The notes: a model not told the origin generated them from the letters alone. Shown: positions 18,816 through 29,074, counted from the first letter of the stretch. The stretch is 64,000 bases of DNA from Streptococcus gallinaceus (GCF_024170225.1 NZ_JALJXU010000009.1:1-64000), one strand, 5' to 3'. Made by a program: numbers and translations.

Positions 18816-18905
18816 TTTGAGATACCTCTTTTTATTTATTTTGTAAAAACTTTGAAGAGGTACTACTGGTAAAACAAATAAATATCTCAAAAAACTTAAT
18901 ACAAG
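18816..18905 (-). promoter_or_regulatory. Structured csp 5' leader masking the ribosome-binding site
   Basis: On the mRNA strand, TACCTCTT (+ 18855-18862) is exactly complementary to AAGAGGTA at the ribosome-binding site (+ 18823-18830). GAGATA (+ 18883-18888) can pair with TATCTC (+ 18819-18824) just before the ATG. The nested pairing would sequester the ribosome-binding site. Temperature-dependent refolding, as known for E. coli cspA, is inference. Confidence 0.5.
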
Positions 18906-18909
18906 ACTA

Positions 18910-18938
18910 ACTTTAACAGTATATTGGCAATAAGTCAA
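18910..18938 (-). promoter_or_regulatory. csp promoter
   Basis: Minus strand TTGACT (+ 18933-18938), 17-nt spacer, TAAAGT (18910-18915). It sets a leader of roughly 90 nt before the csp ATG. Confidence 0.7.
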
Positions 18939-18961
18939 TATAAAAGAAGAAACTTTTTAAT

Positions 18962-18997
18962 AAAAAAGAAATACTGACGAATCAGCATCTCTTTTTT
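18962..18997 (-). terminator. Terminator after rny
   Basis: Imperfect stem AAAAAAGA.AT.CTGA / TCAG.AT.TCTTTTTT with a 4-nt loop, directly beyond the rny stop codon. Confidence 0.75.
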
Positions 18998-18999
18998 GA

Positions 19000-20613
19000 T
19001 TATTTTGCAATGTCTGTTGCTCGTGTTTCACGGATGACGGTGATTTTGATATTTCCTGGATAATCCAAGTTGTTTTCAATTTTTTCACGTACATCGTGTG
19101 CCAAGATTGTCACCTTATCATCACTGATTTTATTTGGATGAACGATGATGCGCACTTCACGACCAGCTTGGATAGCGTAAGCTTGCTTAATTCCGTCAAA
19201 ACTGTTAGCAATTTCTTCTAAATCTTGCAGACGTTTAATGTAAGATTCCATAGATTCACGACGTGAACCCGGACGAGCTGCGCTAAGGGCGTCGGCTGCG
19301 GCAACAATCACTGCGATTGTGCTTTCTGCTTCGACATCACCATGGTGACTGGCAATTGTATTGACTACAACAGGATTTTCCTTGTATTTCTTAGCCAATT
19401 CAGTACCGATTTCGACGTGACTTCCGTCCACTTCGCGATCAATGGCTTTCCCCACATCATGAAGGAATCCAGCTCGACGAGCCAAGTTGACATTCTCACC
19501 AAGTTCGGCAGCCAATACTCCAGAGAGTTTCGCTACCTCAATGGAGTGACGAAGGACATTTTGGCCATAAGAGGTACGGAAATGCAAACGTCCCATAATC
19601 TTAATCAAGTCTGGGTGTAGGTTTGGTGCACCGATTTCATAAGCAGCAGCCTCACCATATTCACGAATACGATTGTCCATCTCTACACGGTGCTTCTCAA
19701 CCAACTCTTCAATACGAGCTGGGTGAATACGACCATCCTGTAAGAGAGCTTCCATGGTCATCCGCGCAATTTCACGACGAATTGGATCAAAACCTGATAG
19801 AATAACCGTTTCTGGCGTATCATCAATGATGACGTCAATCCCGGTCAAACTTTCAAAGGTACGGATATTGCGACCTTCGCGTCCGATAATCCGTCCCTTC
19901 ATCTGGTCATCTGGCAAATGAACAGAGGTAATGGTCTGCTCTGCCACATACTCACCAGAGATACGTTGCATGGCTTGTGCCAACAATTCCTTGGCAGTCT
20001 TATCCGAACGCTCTTTGATTTCGCGTTCCGCTTCTTTGATGCGTGTCGCGATTTCGTGGGTTAATTTATCCCGTGTCTCCACTAAGATAATGTCGCGCGC
20101 TTCATCTTGACTCAATGAAGCTACTTTTTCAAGTTCTTGAGCTTTTTGCTCTTCTAATTTGGCAACTTGTTCTTCGCGCTCATCAATGTGTTTAGTGCGA
20201 TCTGTCAGACTTTGTTCTTTTTTCTCCAAAGTCTTCTCTTTGGTGGTTAAATTATCATCTTTACGGTCCAAGTTTGTCGCACGTTCAGCCAAACGGACTT
20301 CCGTTTGCTTCAATTCTTGACGTTCCGATTTAAATTCTTCCACGATTTCTTCACGATATTTACGTGCTTCTTCCTTCGCTTCTAAAAGCATTTCTTTTTT
20401 CAAAGATTGGCGGTCACGCTCAGCAGTTTTTACAATACTTTCTGCCTCTTGTTCCGCTTTTCCTCTGATATTGCTTGCTTCTTGTTCAGCATTCAAAAGT
20501 GTCAACTCTGCCGTTTCTTTGGCAGATTTCATTTTTAGGGAAACCGTGATATATCCGATCACTAAACCGACGAGAACAGCAACAAGTCCCAATCCAAGGT
20601 TTACTATGTTCAT
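19000..20613 (-). CDS. rny: Ribonuclease Y
   Basis: The 537-aa endoribonuclease initiates mRNA decay at the membrane. It has an N-terminal TM helix (about 3-25), a long charged coiled coil (30-190), a KH RNA-binding domain (about 225-290, [15 protein letters not shown]) and an HD catalytic domain with HDVGKAID (about 355-450). An ATG four codons upstream (20625) is less likely; the ATG at 20613 (MNIVNLGLG) follows GAGGTGG at normal spacing. Divergent from luxS. Confidence 0.96.
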   Translation of the reverse strand: MNIVNLGLGLVAVLVGLVIGYITVSLKMKSAKETAELTLLNAEQEASNIRGKAEQEAESIVKTAERDRQSLKKEMLLEAKEEARKYREEIVEEFKSERQELKQTEVRLAERATNLDRKDDNLTTKEKTLEKKEQSLTDRTKHIDEREEQVAKLEEQKAQELEKVASLSQDEARDIILVETRDKLTHEIATRIKEAEREIKERSDKTAKELLAQAMQRISGEYVAEQTITSVHLPDDQMKGRIIGREGRNIRTFESLTGIDVIIDDTPETVILSGFDPIRREIARMTMEALLQDGRIHPARIEELVEKHRVEMDNRIREYGEAAAYEIGAPNLHPDLIKIMGRLHFRTSYGQNVLRHSIEVAKLSGVLAAELGENVNLARRAGFLHDVGKAIDREVDGSHVEIGTELAKKYKENPVVVNTIASHHGDVEAESTIAVIVAAADALSAARPGSRRESMESYIKRLQDLEEIANSFDGIKQAYAIQAGREVRIIVHPNKISDDKVTILAHDVREKIENNLDYPGNIKITVIRETRATDIAK

Positions 20614-20745
20614 GTTCCACCTCAATTTTTTAATAGGCTTTTCTACAAAAAAGTCCTTCTACATTCTATCATATTTCAAACGATTTCACAAATGGAATTT
20701 ATCTTTTCCCTTGAAAAATAGAGAGCGATTTCAATCGACTTGTGG

Positions 20746-20774
20746 TATAATCGATATATACCTAGGAGGAAATG
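20746..20774 (+). promoter_or_regulatory. luxS extended -10 and ribosome-binding site
   Basis: TGGTATAAT (hexamer 20746-20751) is an extended -10 with no clear -35. AGGAGG at 20764-20769 is only 2 nt from the first ATG (20772) but 5 nt from the second (20775), which favours the second as start. Confidence 0.55.
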
Positions 20775-21257
20775 ATGTCTAAAGAAGTTATCGTAGAAAG
20801 TTTTGAACTTGACCATACTATTGTAAAAGCACCCTATGTTCGTTTGATTTCTGAGGAGTTTGGTCCCAAAGGCGATGTGATTACCAACTTTGATATTCGC
20901 CTGATCCAACCAAATGCCAACTCCATGGATACTGCCGGTCTTCATACCATTGAACACCTCTTGGCAAAATTGATTCGTGAGCGCATTGATGGAATGATCG
21001 ACTGCTCACCATTTGGTTGCCGGACAGGTTTTCACATGATTATGTGGGGTAAACACAGTTCAACCGACATTGCCAAAGTTATCAAATCGAGCTTAGAAGC
21101 GATTGCTGAGGCGGTTACTTGGGACGATGTACCCGGTACGACTATTGAGTCTTGCGGCAATTACAAGGACCACAGTCTGCATTCTGCACGTGAATGGGCG
21201 AAACTTATCCTCTCACAAGGTATCTCAGACGATGCCTTTGAGCGTCACATTGTCTAA
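20775..21257 (+). CDS. luxS: S-ribosylhomocysteine lyase (AI-2 synthase)
   Basis: The 160-aa metalloenzyme splits S-ribosylhomocysteine to homocysteine and DPD, the AI-2 precursor. The metal ligands HTIEH (HXXEH) and the later Cys ([10 protein letters not shown]) are present, as is the catalytic Cys in [11 protein letters not shown]. It is a single-gene unit with its own promoter and terminator, so it serves the activated-methyl cycle and possibly quorum signalling. Confidence 0.97.
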   Translation: MSKEVIVESFELDHTIVKAPYVRLISEEFGPKGDVITNFDIRLIQPNANSMDTAGLHTIEHLLAKLIRERIDGMIDCSPFGCRTGFHMIMWGKHSSTDIAKVIKSSLEAIAEAVTWDDVPGTTIESCGNYKDHSLHSAREWAKLILSQGISDDAFERHIV

Positions 21258-21262
21258 TAATC

Positions 21263-21287
21263 AAAACGCTGGAAAGTCAGCGTTTTT
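21263..21287 (+). terminator. Terminator after luxS
   Basis: AACGCTG / CAGCGTT stem with a 6-nt loop followed by seven T residues. Confidence 0.9.
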
Positions 21288-21295
21288 TTGTTTGC

Positions 21296-21324
21296 AAAAA
21301 GAACCTAGGATTTTTCCTAGGTTC
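21296..21324 (-). terminator. Terminator after mapZ (GAACCTAGGA-type hairpin)
   Basis: GAACCTAGG / CCTAGGTTC stem (21301-21309 with 21316-21324) with T residues on the minus side. The same stem sequence recurs at 51519 and 63365. Confidence 0.85.
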
Positions 21325-21336
21325 TTTCAATTTTGA

Positions 21337-22749
21337 TTAAAAATCCAAGGCATCCGCGTGACCAGAACCATTTCCTACGAAATAGCCAGTTTTTGCATTG
21401 ATGGAGAAGAGGTAGGTACCATCTGGTTTGTAAAGGTTATAGTAGCCTTTGCCGTTGATGATATTGACCTTTTCAAGGATATATTGATTGCCAGAAACGT
21501 AGCCACGTGCTTGAGAGGTTGCAATGATTTTTTCCAGAACTCCTTCATTGAAATTCCAAGCTTCATTGGTTGGATCGTTGTTGATTTTGTCCCAATCATA
21601 AGGCACACGGCTCAATTCACGTTGCAAGGTTACTCCTGCTGGAATCGCGATACCATACAATGGATTGTCCCCAGCAATAACAGCCGAAGTCGTTCCTGCT
21701 GGAGTAGCTGGTGCCGGTGCTGGTGTTGTCGTAGCTGATGGTGCAGAAGAAGGTGTCTCTGCTGGAGTAGCTGGTGCTGGTGCTGTGCTTGCCGCTGATT
21801 TAGCTGCTGAGGCGTTAGCCTGTTGGGAACGACCAAAGTTTACTGCTGAAGCAATCGCTGCATCAACACTTTCCAGTCCTGTCGCCGCTGCAGTTAGGTT
21901 TTGCCCTTCTTTTACAGTCGCACTGGTATCCACTTGACCATCCTGGATGACAGCCTTGTCAAACTGACCATTGAGCGCTTGAACAGCCTTGATGGCTTTT
22001 TCTAAGTTATCATACTTAGCTTTTGCGTCTTTGTAAGCTGTTGACTTGTTATCAATCCTATCTAATAAGGCTTTCAAGTCAGCTAATTTCCCAAATTGAC
22101 TATTTTTCAAGTTTTTCAGGCTTGCGTCAGTGAAAAATGTCTTATAGAGATTTTCAAAGTTAGTAACAGCTACATCTGCTGCGCTGGAACTAGTCGTACT
22201 AGATTGGCTTGTGGTCGAAGAAGAAACGGTCGTCTTCGTATTTTTGTCACTACCATTCATCCAGACAAATACTGAGGCTAAAATTCCCACAAACAGAGCC
22301 ACTAAAGCAGCCCAAATCCAGATTTTTTTCTTAGAATCCGGTGCAGGGGCCTCCTCCTCAGTCGACACTTCCCATTCCTCATCGACTACTGGGGTGGGAG
22401 TTGGTTTAGGAGCAAGAACAGGGACTGGCTCGATGACAGCCATTGCTTCCTCAACGACCTTTTCTTCAACAGGAAGGTCAATGTCTTCCTTGGCTTGAAC
22501 TTTATGGATACCCAGTTCTTCTATTTTTTCACCTACCGTCAAGTCTTCTTCCTTGATGATGGGTATATGAACTTTTGTCTCAAACTTGTCCGCCTCAATT
22601 GCCTCGCGGTGCTTTTTGATATAGCGATCCAAGATATTATCATCTTCCGAAATGCCCACTTCCAAGTCTTCTTGTCTGCGCGCTGCTTCGCCAACTGTCA
22701 TTTCCTTGGCTTTTTCAAAATCCAATACTTCTTCGTCTTTTTCTGCCAC
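21337..22749 (-). CDS. mapZ: MapZ (LocZ), mid-cell division-site marker
   Basis: The 470-aa bitopic protein has a highly acidic cytoplasmic N-terminal region (1-140), one TM helix (about 143-164, IWIWAALVALFVGILASV) and an extracellular part made of a helical domain (180-310), an Ala/Pro/Thr-rich linker (310-355) and a C-terminal wall-binding domain (360-470). Streptococcal MapZ rides on peptidoglycan ahead of FtsZ and recruits it through its N terminus. Two TVGE motifs (MTVGEAA near 18, LTVGEKI near 71) put Thr residues in the region StkP phosphorylates in pneumococcus. Its place next to rlmL is the conserved streptococcal order. Confidence 0.9.
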   Translation of the reverse strand: MAEKDEEVLDFEKAKEMTVGEAARRQEDLEVGISEDDNILDRYIKKHREAIEADKFETKVHIPIIKEEDLTVGEKIEELGIHKVQAKEDIDLPVEEKVVEEAMAVIEPVPVLAPKPTPTPVVDEEWEVSTEEEAPAPDSKKKIWIWAALVALFVGILASVFVWMNGSDKNTKTTVSSSTTSQSSTTSSSAADVAVTNFENLYKTFFTDASLKNLKNSQFGKLADLKALLDRIDNKSTAYKDAKAKYDNLEKAIKAVQALNGQFDKAVIQDGQVDTSATVKEGQNLTAAATGLESVDAAIASAVNFGRSQQANASAAKSAASTAPAPATPAETPSSAPSATTTPAPAPATPAGTTSAVIAGDNPLYGIAIPAGVTLQRELSRVPYDWDKINNDPTNEAWNFNEGVLEKIIATSQARGYVSGNQYILEKVNIINGKGYYNLYKPDGTYLFSINAKTGYFVGNGSGHADALDF

Positions 22750-22760
22750 AATGCTTCCTC

Positions 22761-23924
22761 CTATTCCTGTTCGAGTTGAACTCGTTTCACACGTTGACCA
22801 AAATATTGATAGAGGTCCACTTTCAAGGTCCCGTTATATAATTTTCTTTTCTTGTCTGCTAGACTGCCATACCGTTGCTCGAATAATTCGTCACTAGTTA
22901 AAATAAACTTAGACCAGGTTTTCAGCGGTGCGAAGGTATCCCCCATTTCGCGATACAACTTGACAATTGCCTCGTCGTCCAAAAGCCGTTCCCCGTATGG
23001 TGGATTGGAGACAATAACCCCGTTGACCTTATCCGTGTGCAAATCCTGCAACCGCATCTGCTTGAAGGTAATATCATTTTCCACACCAGCTGCAAAGGCA
23101 TTTTTCTTAGCAATCTCAACCATTCGGCCATCAATGTCAAATCCTGAAATGTCTAATTGGAAATCAGACTTAATGGCTTCCTGGGCTTCTTTTCGCTTCT
23201 GCTCCATCAAGGCCGCGTCCATCCAGTTCCACTCTTCAAAAGCAAATGAACGCTTGAGACCAGGTGCCATATTGCGCGCAAGCATAGCGGCTTCAATACA
23301 GAAAGTTCCTGAACCACAGGTTGGGTCAATCAGGGGTTTGTCTGGGTACCAGTTGGACAAGAGCAAAATAGCTGCCGCCATATTTTCCTTGATCGGCGCA
23401 CCACCTTTTTCCACACGATAGCCGCGCTTGAAGAGGCTTGACCCTGTCGTATCAATCAAAACAGTTGCTATATCCTTTAAAATAGAAACTTCAATCTTGA
23501 ATTCTGCTCCGACTTCTTGCAAAGGAACACCTTCCGGGCGCGAAAAATGTTTTTGCAACTTCTTAACAACTGCTTTTTTGGAAATAGCCTGTACAGAAGG
23601 CTCATTGTGTAATTTTGACTTGACACATTTTGCTTTCGAAATCGGGAATTTACAACCTAAAGGCAAGTAATTCTCCCAATCCAGCCCAAAGACGCCTTGG
23701 AAGAGCTCCTCAAAAGTGCGGGCAGGAAATTGTCCTACCACAATCTTGATGCGGTCTGCAGAGCGGAGCCACAAATTGGTCTCCATAATCGCGGCTTGGT
23801 CTCCGACGAAACGAACGCGTCCATTTTCAACCTGACAATCATAGTTCAAGTTGCGTAGTTCGCGTCCCACAACTGCCTCTAAACCTGCAGCTGCTGTCGC
23901 AATCAAATTAAATTGTTTTTTCAT
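22761..23924 (-). CDS. rlmL: THUMP-domain 23S rRNA (guanine-N2) methyltransferase, RlmL/YpsC type
   Basis: The 387-aa protein has an N-terminal THUMP RNA-binding domain (about 45-155) and a class-I SAM methyltransferase domain with DPTCGSGTFCIEAA (SAM loop) and NPPYGERL (catalytic NPPY). Only the N-terminal half of E. coli RlmKL is represented, as is usual in Firmicutes. It lies 11 nt upstream of mapZ, after rnpB. Confidence 0.92.
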   Translation of the reverse strand: MKKQFNLIATAAAGLEAVVGRELRNLNYDCQVENGRVRFVGDQAAIMETNLWLRSADRIKIVVGQFPARTFEELFQGVFGLDWENYLPLGCKFPISKAKCVKSKLHNEPSVQAISKKAVVKKLQKHFSRPEGVPLQEVGAEFKIEVSILKDIATVLIDTTGSSLFKRGYRVEKGGAPIKENMAAAILLLSNWYPDKPLIDPTCGSGTFCIEAAMLARNMAPGLKRSFAFEEWNWMDAALMEQKRKEAQEAIKSDFQLDISGFDIDGRMVEIAKKNAFAAGVENDITFKQMRLQDLHTDKVNGVIVSNPPYGERLLDDEAIVKLYREMGDTFAPLKTWSKFILTSDELFEQRYGSLADKKRKLYNGTLKVDLYQYFGQRVKRVQLEQE

Positions 23925-24018
23925 ATGTCCTCTATTTCAAAAGGGAGGATCACTCGCCGATTTTTTATCAAATCAAACACCGTCAGCCACTCCCCGATAT
24001 ATTTCTCTAAAATCAGAA

Positions 24019-24043
24019 AGTCTAGGTACTTTCGTCCTAGACT
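24019..24043 (-). terminator. Hairpin terminating rnpB
   Basis: AGTCTAGG / CCTAGACT perfect 8-bp stem with a 9-nt loop, followed by TTCTGATTTT on the minus strand, about 10 nt beyond the predicted 3' end of RNase P RNA. Confidence 0.75.
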
Positions 24044-24049
24044 ATACCT

Positions 24050-24439
24050 ATTATGCAATTTTCTATAAGCCATGTTTTGTTCCAGTGGTACTAGGCACTA
24101 CCACCTTCGATAATCATCTGTCTACTGTTTCCAGTCAGGAAATTCGTTCCATAAAAATGCTTTTCCGTCTTTCCCATGCCCCTACCAAAGTTTGGGTTGC
24201 TAGCTTGAGGGGTTTACCGCGTTCCACTTCTCACGTTTCCCTGAGAACTCCGTCACTGTGGCACTTTCAGACCTATTCAAACTTATCCGAAGACTTAGTC
24301 CTTTCGATCGCCGTAACGCCCGAAGACGTCCCTAGGCTTATGCATTCGCCTAGCACAAACACTACCGGCATCACAGCCAGTGCTAGCATGGACTTTCCTC
24401 ATGATAGTTTGCTATCACGCGATTATCCAAAAATTGCAC
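24050..24439 (-). ncRNA. rnpB: RNase P RNA (type B)
   Basis: The minus strand carries the universally conserved GAGGAAAGTCCATGC, the P4-forming AGTGTTTGTGCTAGGCGA region, and ends in an AAAATTGCA that pairs with TGCAATTTT at the 5' end (helix P1). About 390 nt fits type B. It is the catalytic RNA that matures tRNA 5' ends. It lies between gpsB and rlmL, the known streptococcal location. Ends are estimated from the P1 pairing. Confidence 0.93.
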
Positions 24440-24445
24440 GATATA

Positions 24446-24775
24446 TTAGTCTTGAGCGATTTGCTTGCCGAAGACTTCTTTTTCCAATCGGTTTAATCGA
24501 CGCAAAATGTCAAAGTTGGTAGCAGATGATGTGCGTTCTGTACGCAAAGTATCTGTCGCTTCAACAGCCGATGAACTTGGACGTGAGCTATTTGCAGAAA
24601 CGGCTTTGAGACGAGCAATTTCACCTTTTAATTCTTTGATAATTGCTTCATAGGCATCATAGTCTTTCATGATGTCATCCAAGAAATCATTCACCTCATC
24701 CTGGTCGTAACCACGGAAACTTGACTTGAAATCTTGCTCAAAAATGTCTTTAGTTGTGTACTTAATACTTGCCAT
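24446..24775 (-). CDS. gpsB: GpsB, DivIVA-like cell-division adaptor
   Basis: The 109-aa protein has the DivIVA/GpsB N-terminal domain (residues 1-65: TTKDIFEQDFKSSFRGYD, EVNDFLDDIMKDYD) with a coiled coil, and a short C-terminal helix. GpsB links StkP, penicillin-binding proteins and MreC at the septum. Its stop lies a few bases from the rnpB 5' end. Confidence 0.95.
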   Translation of the reverse strand: MASIKYTTKDIFEQDFKSSFRGYDQDEVNDFLDDIMKDYDAYEAIIKELKGEIARLKAVSANSSRPSSSAVEATDTLRTERTSSATNFDILRRLNRLEKEVFGKQIAQD

Positions 24776-24848
24776 TCCTCACTCCTCGTTCTATAAAAAT
24801 GTCGCTACCTCTATTATATTAAAAAATCAAAGTAAAAATCAAGCTAAA

Positions 24849-25382
24849 TTACTCATTTTCTTCAAAATTTTCGGCAACTTCATTTAGTCGGTCAAAAGTA
24901 AGCGTTTTTCTAGTATATCCGTCTTTTTTTACCATGTCATGAACCAAATATTTCAAATTTGTTTCATTTTCATTATCGTAAAATAAATAAGCACCTTCTG
25001 TATTTTCCAGCAAGAAACGATTATAATCTCTAAACTGTCCTGGATTTTGATAGTGGGGGAAGGCAAATTTTGTGAAATCAACTGCCTTAAAGGATGACAG
25101 TTTCAGTTGATTGGCTTCATTCCAGTTTTCTCCATGATTTTCAAAACAAAAAATCGTTGCAAGTTGACACTCATATCCTTCTGATTTTAATTCTTTTAAG
25201 ACTTCTAGCGTCCAATACTCAAAACCGAGGTTCCCAGTAAAAATAAACCATTCTGCTCCATCTTCCAATAAACGAATCAGGTCTTCTCGAATCGCCTTTT
25301 TTATAATAGGTAGCCGCTGGTCCTTGTCTGAAAAAATCCCCAAATCTGTGTGCCGGTAACCCGAAACTAGCACTGTCTTCAT
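24849..25382 (-). CDS. ypsA: YpsA, SLOG-superfamily protein (DUF1273)
   Basis: The 177-aa single-domain protein begins [17 protein letters not shown] and has the Rossmann-like SLOG fold motif [12 protein letters not shown] (about 46-57), suggesting nucleotide or nucleotide-derivative binding. In Bacillus YpsA influences cell division; the biochemical role is unknown. Divergent from recU, the standard Firmicutes order gpsB-ypsA-recU. Confidence 0.9.
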   Translation of the reverse strand: MKTVLVSGYRHTDLGIFSDKDQRLPIIKKAIREDLIRLLEDGAEWFIFTGNLGFEYWTLEVLKELKSEGYECQLATIFCFENHGENWNEANQLKLSSFKAVDFTKFAFPHYQNPGQFRDYNRFLLENTEGAYLFYDNENETNLKYLVHDMVKKDGYTRKTLTFDRLNEVAENFEENE

Positions 25383-25453
25383 ACGCTTTACTTGAACCTA
25401 CTTCTCATTTTATGATATAATATACTGATAATAGTGTATCAAGAAGGAGTCAT

Positions 25454-26062
25454 ATGGTCAATTATCCACATGGTGTTCGAAAATCACAAAGTCAAACACC
25501 GAATGTTCCGAAGAAAAAACAAGTGGACTTTGCCAACCGTGGAATGACCTTTGAGGCAGCCATCAACGATAGCAACCAATACTACTTGGCTCACAATATT
25601 GCTGTTATTCATAAAAAGCCTACGCCTGTTCAAATTGTGAAAGTGGACTATCCTAAGCGAAGTCGGGCAAAGATTGTAGAAGCCTACTTCCGCCAAGCCT
25701 CCACAACGGACTATTCTGGCGTTTTTCAAGGACATTATATTGATTTTGAAGCCAAGGAAACTCGGCAAAAAACAGCTATGCCCATGAAAAATTTCCATGC
25801 TCACCAGATTGAACACATGCAACAAGTGCTCGACCAACAGGGTATCTGCTTCGTCCTCCTTCATTTTTCAAGTCTGAAAGAGACCTATCTTTTACCTGCC
25901 AAACCCTTGATTGATTTTTATCGTATCGACCAAGGACGACGGTCCATGCCCCTTGAGTATATCCGGCAGCATGGCTTTGCATTGAGTATGGGGACCTTTC
26001 CTAGTCTTCCCTATCTCAACATTGTTGAAAAAAATCTTTTAGGTGGTGAATCCATTGAATAA
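25454..26062 (+). CDS. recU: RecU Holliday-junction resolvase
   Basis: The 202-aa PD-(D/E)XK nuclease shows catalytic [18 protein letters not shown] (about 93-110) and the conserved NRGM near the N terminus. It resolves Holliday junctions with RuvAB and bends DNA. An AAGGAG ribosome-binding site precedes the ATG, and the gene's end overlaps pbp1A by 8 nt, so the pair is co-translated. Confidence 0.95.
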   Translation: MVNYPHGVRKSQSQTPNVPKKKQVDFANRGMTFEAAINDSNQYYLAHNIAVIHKKPTPVQIVKVDYPKRSRAKIVEAYFRQASTTDYSGVFQGHYIDFEAKETRQKTAMPMKNFHAHQIEHMQQVLDQQGICFVLLHFSSLKETYLLPAKPLIDFYRIDQGRRSMPLEYIRQHGFALSMGTFPSLPYLNIVEKNLLGGESIE

Positions 26063-28235
26063 TACGAACCTTAAAAAAATCCTTACGATTGCAGCTAATG
26101 TGCTGTTGACTGGATTTTTAATCGCCTTTCTAGCTGGTGCTGGGCTCGCTGCCTACTACCTTTCTTCGACGCCAGCCTTGACCGAAAAAGCCCTAACGGC
26201 AACTACTTCTAGTAAAGTTTATGACAAAGATGGTAATCTCATCGCAGACTTGGGTTCAGAAAGACGTTCCAATGCCAAAACATCTGAAATTCCGACTGAC
26301 TTGGTCAATGCGATTGTGTCTATCGAAGACCAACGTTTCTTCAATCACCGTGGTGTAGATGTGGTCCGGATTGCTGGAGCCCTCCTTCACAATCTGAACG
26401 GTTCCAGCCTTCAAGGTGGGTCTACTCTCGATCAGCAATTAATTAAATTGACCTACTTCTCGACTTCTACTCAAGACCAAAATATCAAGCGTAAGATACA
26501 AGAGGCCTGGCTGGCGATGCAGTTGGAACGCCGCAATACCAAACAAGAAATCATGACCTATTACGTCAACAAGGTCTACATGTCGAATGGTAACTACGGT
26601 ATGAAAACCGCTGCTAATACCTACTACGATAAAGAGTTAAACCAACTCTCCCTTGCCCAATTGGCACTGTTAGCAGGAATGCCGCAAGCGCCGAACCAGT
26701 ACGACCCTTATACACAGCCAGAAGCCGCCAAACACCGTCGTGACCTTGTCTTGTCTCAGATGTTAGAAAAAAAATACATCACCCAAAAACAATACAAGGA
26801 AGCAACCGCTACTCCTGTAACAGACGGACTTCAGTCCCTCTCATCAACAGCAGCCTACCCAGCTTACTTGGACAATTACCTTAAAGAAGTTATCGAAGAA
26901 GTTCAGGAAAAGACAGGCTACAACCTACTAACAACCGGTATGAGCGTTTATACCAATGTGGACTCAGCTGCTCAAAAACAATTGTGGGATATCTATAATT
27001 CTGTTGACTATGTCAACTTCCCTGACAATACGCTCCAAGTAGCTTCGACAGTTGTCGATGTCACAAACGGACGTGTCGTTGCCCAACTTGGTTCACGAAA
27101 TCAATCGAGCAATGTTTCATTTGGTACCAACCAAGCAGTGGAAACCAACCGCGACTTTGGTTCGACTATGAAGCCTCTTACAGATTATGCTCCTGCCTTT
27201 GAAAATGGCGTACTGGCTTCCACAGCAGATGTGATTGCCGATGCACCATATAATTATCCTGGTTCAACAACTCCTGTCTACAACTGGGATCATGGCTACT
27301 ACGGCAATATTACATTCCGTACTGCCCTCCAATATTCACGAAATATCCCAGCGGTTAAGATGTTGGAAGCAACTGGTTTAGGTAAAGCAAATTCCTTCCT
27401 TAACAGTGTTGGAATCTACTACCCCGACCTCCTCTACTCAAATGCCATCTCAAGTAACACAACAGATGCCACCAATAAATACGGCGCTAGCACTGAAAAA
27501 ATGGCTGCTGCCTACGCATCATTTGCTAACGGTGGAACTTACAATAAGCCTTATTATGTGAATAAAATTGTCTTTAGCGACGATACTGTCAAAGAGTACG
27601 CTGCTGACAGCAAGAAAGTAATGTCAGCGGAAACAGCCTACATCATGACAGATACCTTAAAATCAGTTATGACATACGGAAATGGTCTGAATGGTGCTGT
27701 TTCTGGAGTTCCTATGGCCGGTAAGACAGGTACTTCTAACTATTCAGACGATGAAATCACAAAAATTTTAGCAGTGAATGAAGCCGCTAATTATAGTACC
27801 ATGGTGGTTCCTGATGAAAACTTCGTTGGTTTCTCTACCAAGTATGCTATGGCAGTCTGGACAGGATATACCAATCGTTCTACACCAGTGTTAGACAATG
27901 GTATGCTAGTGGCTACTGATGTTTATCGCAATATGATGAGCTATCTGAACCCCGTAGAAACTGCGACTGACTGGGAAATGCCAGACGGCCTCTACCAATC
28001 CGGCATTTATCTCTATATGCGTGGTAAGACCGGTAGCTACAATTCCTACAAAAACAGTTACAACTACCAAGGCAATACGACTGCCGCTAGCTCAAGTGTA
28101 GCTAGTACTGAGCAAAGTTCATCGACTTCAATAACCGAGGTAAGCAGCACAGAATCATCTGCTACAACCACTGCCTCTACTACCGAAACAACGAGCACCA
28201 GCTCAGCAAGTTCTCAAGCAACGAGTGGTCAATAA
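26055..28235 (+). CDS. pbp1A: Penicillin-binding protein 1a, class A bifunctional
   Basis: The protein has a short cytoplasmic tail, one TM helix (about 12-35), a GT51 glycosyltransferase domain with [10 protein letters not shown] and [13 protein letters not shown], and a transpeptidase domain with S370-TMK, S428-RN and K557-TG. A Ser/Thr-rich extracellular tail (about 675-726) follows. Counting from TTG 26055 puts these motifs at exactly the pneumococcal PBP1a numbers. AGGTGG lies 8 nt before that TTG, while the alternative GTG codons at 26043/26046 would overlap the ribosome-binding site, so TTG is chosen. The catalytic motifs look penicillin-sensitive (T371 and P432 kept). Confidence 0.95.
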   Translation: MNNTNLKKILTIAANVLLTGFLIAFLAGAGLAAYYLSSTPALTEKALTATTSSKVYDKDGNLIADLGSERRSNAKTSEIPTDLVNAIVSIEDQRFFNHRGVDVVRIAGALLHNLNGSSLQGGSTLDQQLIKLTYFSTSTQDQNIKRKIQEAWLAMQLERRNTKQEIMTYYVNKVYMSNGNYGMKTAANTYYDKELNQLSLAQLALLAGMPQAPNQYDPYTQPEAAKHRRDLVLSQMLEKKYITQKQYKEATATPVTDGLQSLSSTAAYPAYLDNYLKEVIEEVQEKTGYNLLTTGMSVYTNVDSAAQKQLWDIYNSVDYVNFPDNTLQVASTVVDVTNGRVVAQLGSRNQSSNVSFGTNQAVETNRDFGSTMKPLTDYAPAFENGVLASTADVIADAPYNYPGSTTPVYNWDHGYYGNITFRTALQYSRNIPAVKMLEATGLGKANSFLNSVGIYYPDLLYSNAISSNTTDATNKYGASTEKMAAAYASFANGGTYNKPYYVNKIVFSDDTVKEYAADSKKVMSAETAYIMTDTLKSVMTYGNGLNGAVSGVPMAGKTGTSNYSDDEITKILAVNEAANYSTMVVPDENFVGFSTKYAMAVWTGYTNRSTPVLDNGMLVATDVYRNMMSYLNPVETATDWEMPDGLYQSGIYLYMRGKTGSYNSYKNSYNYQGNTTAASSSVASTEQSSSTSITEVSSTESSATTTASTTETTSTSSASSQATSGQ

Positions 28236-28238
28236 TAG

Positions 28239-28273
28239 AAAACATAGAAGCCAGTTGGATTCTATGTTTTTCA
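28239..28273 (+). terminator. Terminator after pbp1A
   Basis: AAAACATAGAA / TTCTATGTTTT 11-bp stem with a 10-nt loop and a T run. Confidence 0.88.
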
Positions 28274-28302
28274 TTTTCTCCTCTTTGTGATAAGATAGGT
28301 AT

Positions 28303-29016
28303 ATGAAACCAGAAGAATTTTACACCGCATTAGAAGCAGCAAATATCTCCTTAACCGACCAGCAAAAGCAGCAATTTCATCGTTATTTTGAGCTTTTGGT
28401 CGAGTGGAATCAAAAAATAAACTTGACAGCCATTACAGATTTGGAAGAAGTCTATCTCAAGCACTTCTATGATTCTATCGCACCGATTTTGCAAGGGCAT
28501 ATCAAAAATGAAGACATTCGTCTGCTCGATATCGGGGCAGGGGCTGGATTTCCTAGTCTTCCCATGAAAATCATCTATCCAAACCTTGATGTGACGATTA
28601 TTGATTCCCTCAATAAACGCATCAACTTTTTAAACTTATTGGCCGAGGAACTTGGTTTAGATAAGGTACATTTCTACCACGGACGGGCGGAGGATTTCGC
28701 CCAAGATAAGCTTTTTCGCGCACAATTTGACATGGTTACTGCTCGCGCCGTTGCCCGCATGCAGGTCCTGTCGGAGCTGACCATTCCCTACCTCAAGGTC
28801 AACGGTCGCCTCATCGCTCTAAAAGCTTCTAACGCCGGTGATGAATTGCTTGAGGCCAAAAACGCTCTTACTCTCCTTTTTGCCAAGGTGTTAGAAAATG
28901 TGGATTACAACCTGCCAAATGGCGACCCGCGCAACCTGACTATCGTTGATAAAAAGAAAGAAACACCCAACAAATACCCGCGTAAAGCTGGTTTGCCAAA
29001 TAAACGACCTTTATAG
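28303..29016 (+). CDS. rsmG: 16S rRNA m7G527 methyltransferase RsmG (GidB)
   Basis: The 237-aa SAM-dependent enzyme has [15 protein letters not shown] (SAM loop, about 70-85), the TARAVA segment and a Lys-rich C terminus, and methylates the 530-loop of 16S rRNA. A TGATAAGAT extended -10 (hexamer 28291-28296) is 6 nt from the ATG, so the transcript may be leaderless; a weak AGGT 2 nt upstream is the only ribosome-binding-site-like sequence. Confidence 0.95.
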   Translation: MKPEEFYTALEAANISLTDQQKQQFHRYFELLVEWNQKINLTAITDLEEVYLKHFYDSIAPILQGHIKNEDIRLLDIGAGAGFPSLPMKIIYPNLDVTIIDSLNKRINFLNLLAEELGLDKVHFYHGRAEDFAQDKLFRAQFDMVTARAVARMQVLSELTIPYLKVNGRLIALKASNAGDELLEAKNALTLLFAKVLENVDYNLPNGDPRNLTIVDKKKETPNKYPRKAGLPNKRPL

Positions 29017-29042
29017 ACTGAACCTTGATTTCAGTCTTTTTT
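29016..29042 (+). terminator. Terminator after rsmG
   Basis: GACTGAA / TTCAGTC stem, 7-nt loop and six T residues; the left arm begins in the rsmG stop codon. Confidence 0.85.
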
Positions 29043-29049
29043 GGTACTA

Positions 29050-29074
29050 AAAAATCCCTCTAAGAGGGATTTTT
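29050..29074. terminator. Second hairpin, terminator for the surface-protein pseudogene
   Basis: AAAAATCCCTC / GAGGGATTTTT 11-bp stem with a 3-nt loop and A/T tails on both sides. It can end transcripts from either direction, and lies 36 nt beyond the pseudogene stop. Confidence 0.8.

Noticed and set aside
21630-21937. Ala/Val- or Gln-rich ORFs in other frames over mapZ
   Set aside because: They arise from the Ala/Pro/Thr-rich linker codons of mapZ read out of frame.
23851-24522. 223-aa + strand ORF
   Set aside because: It lies across rnpB and the ends of rlmL and gpsB on the other strand. The conserved RNase P RNA motifs explain the sequence, and the translation has no protein-like pattern.
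26043-26054. GTG start for PBP1a
   Set aside because: The GTG codons are part of the AGGTGG ribosome-binding site and have none of their own. TTG 26055 gives exact motif numbering.
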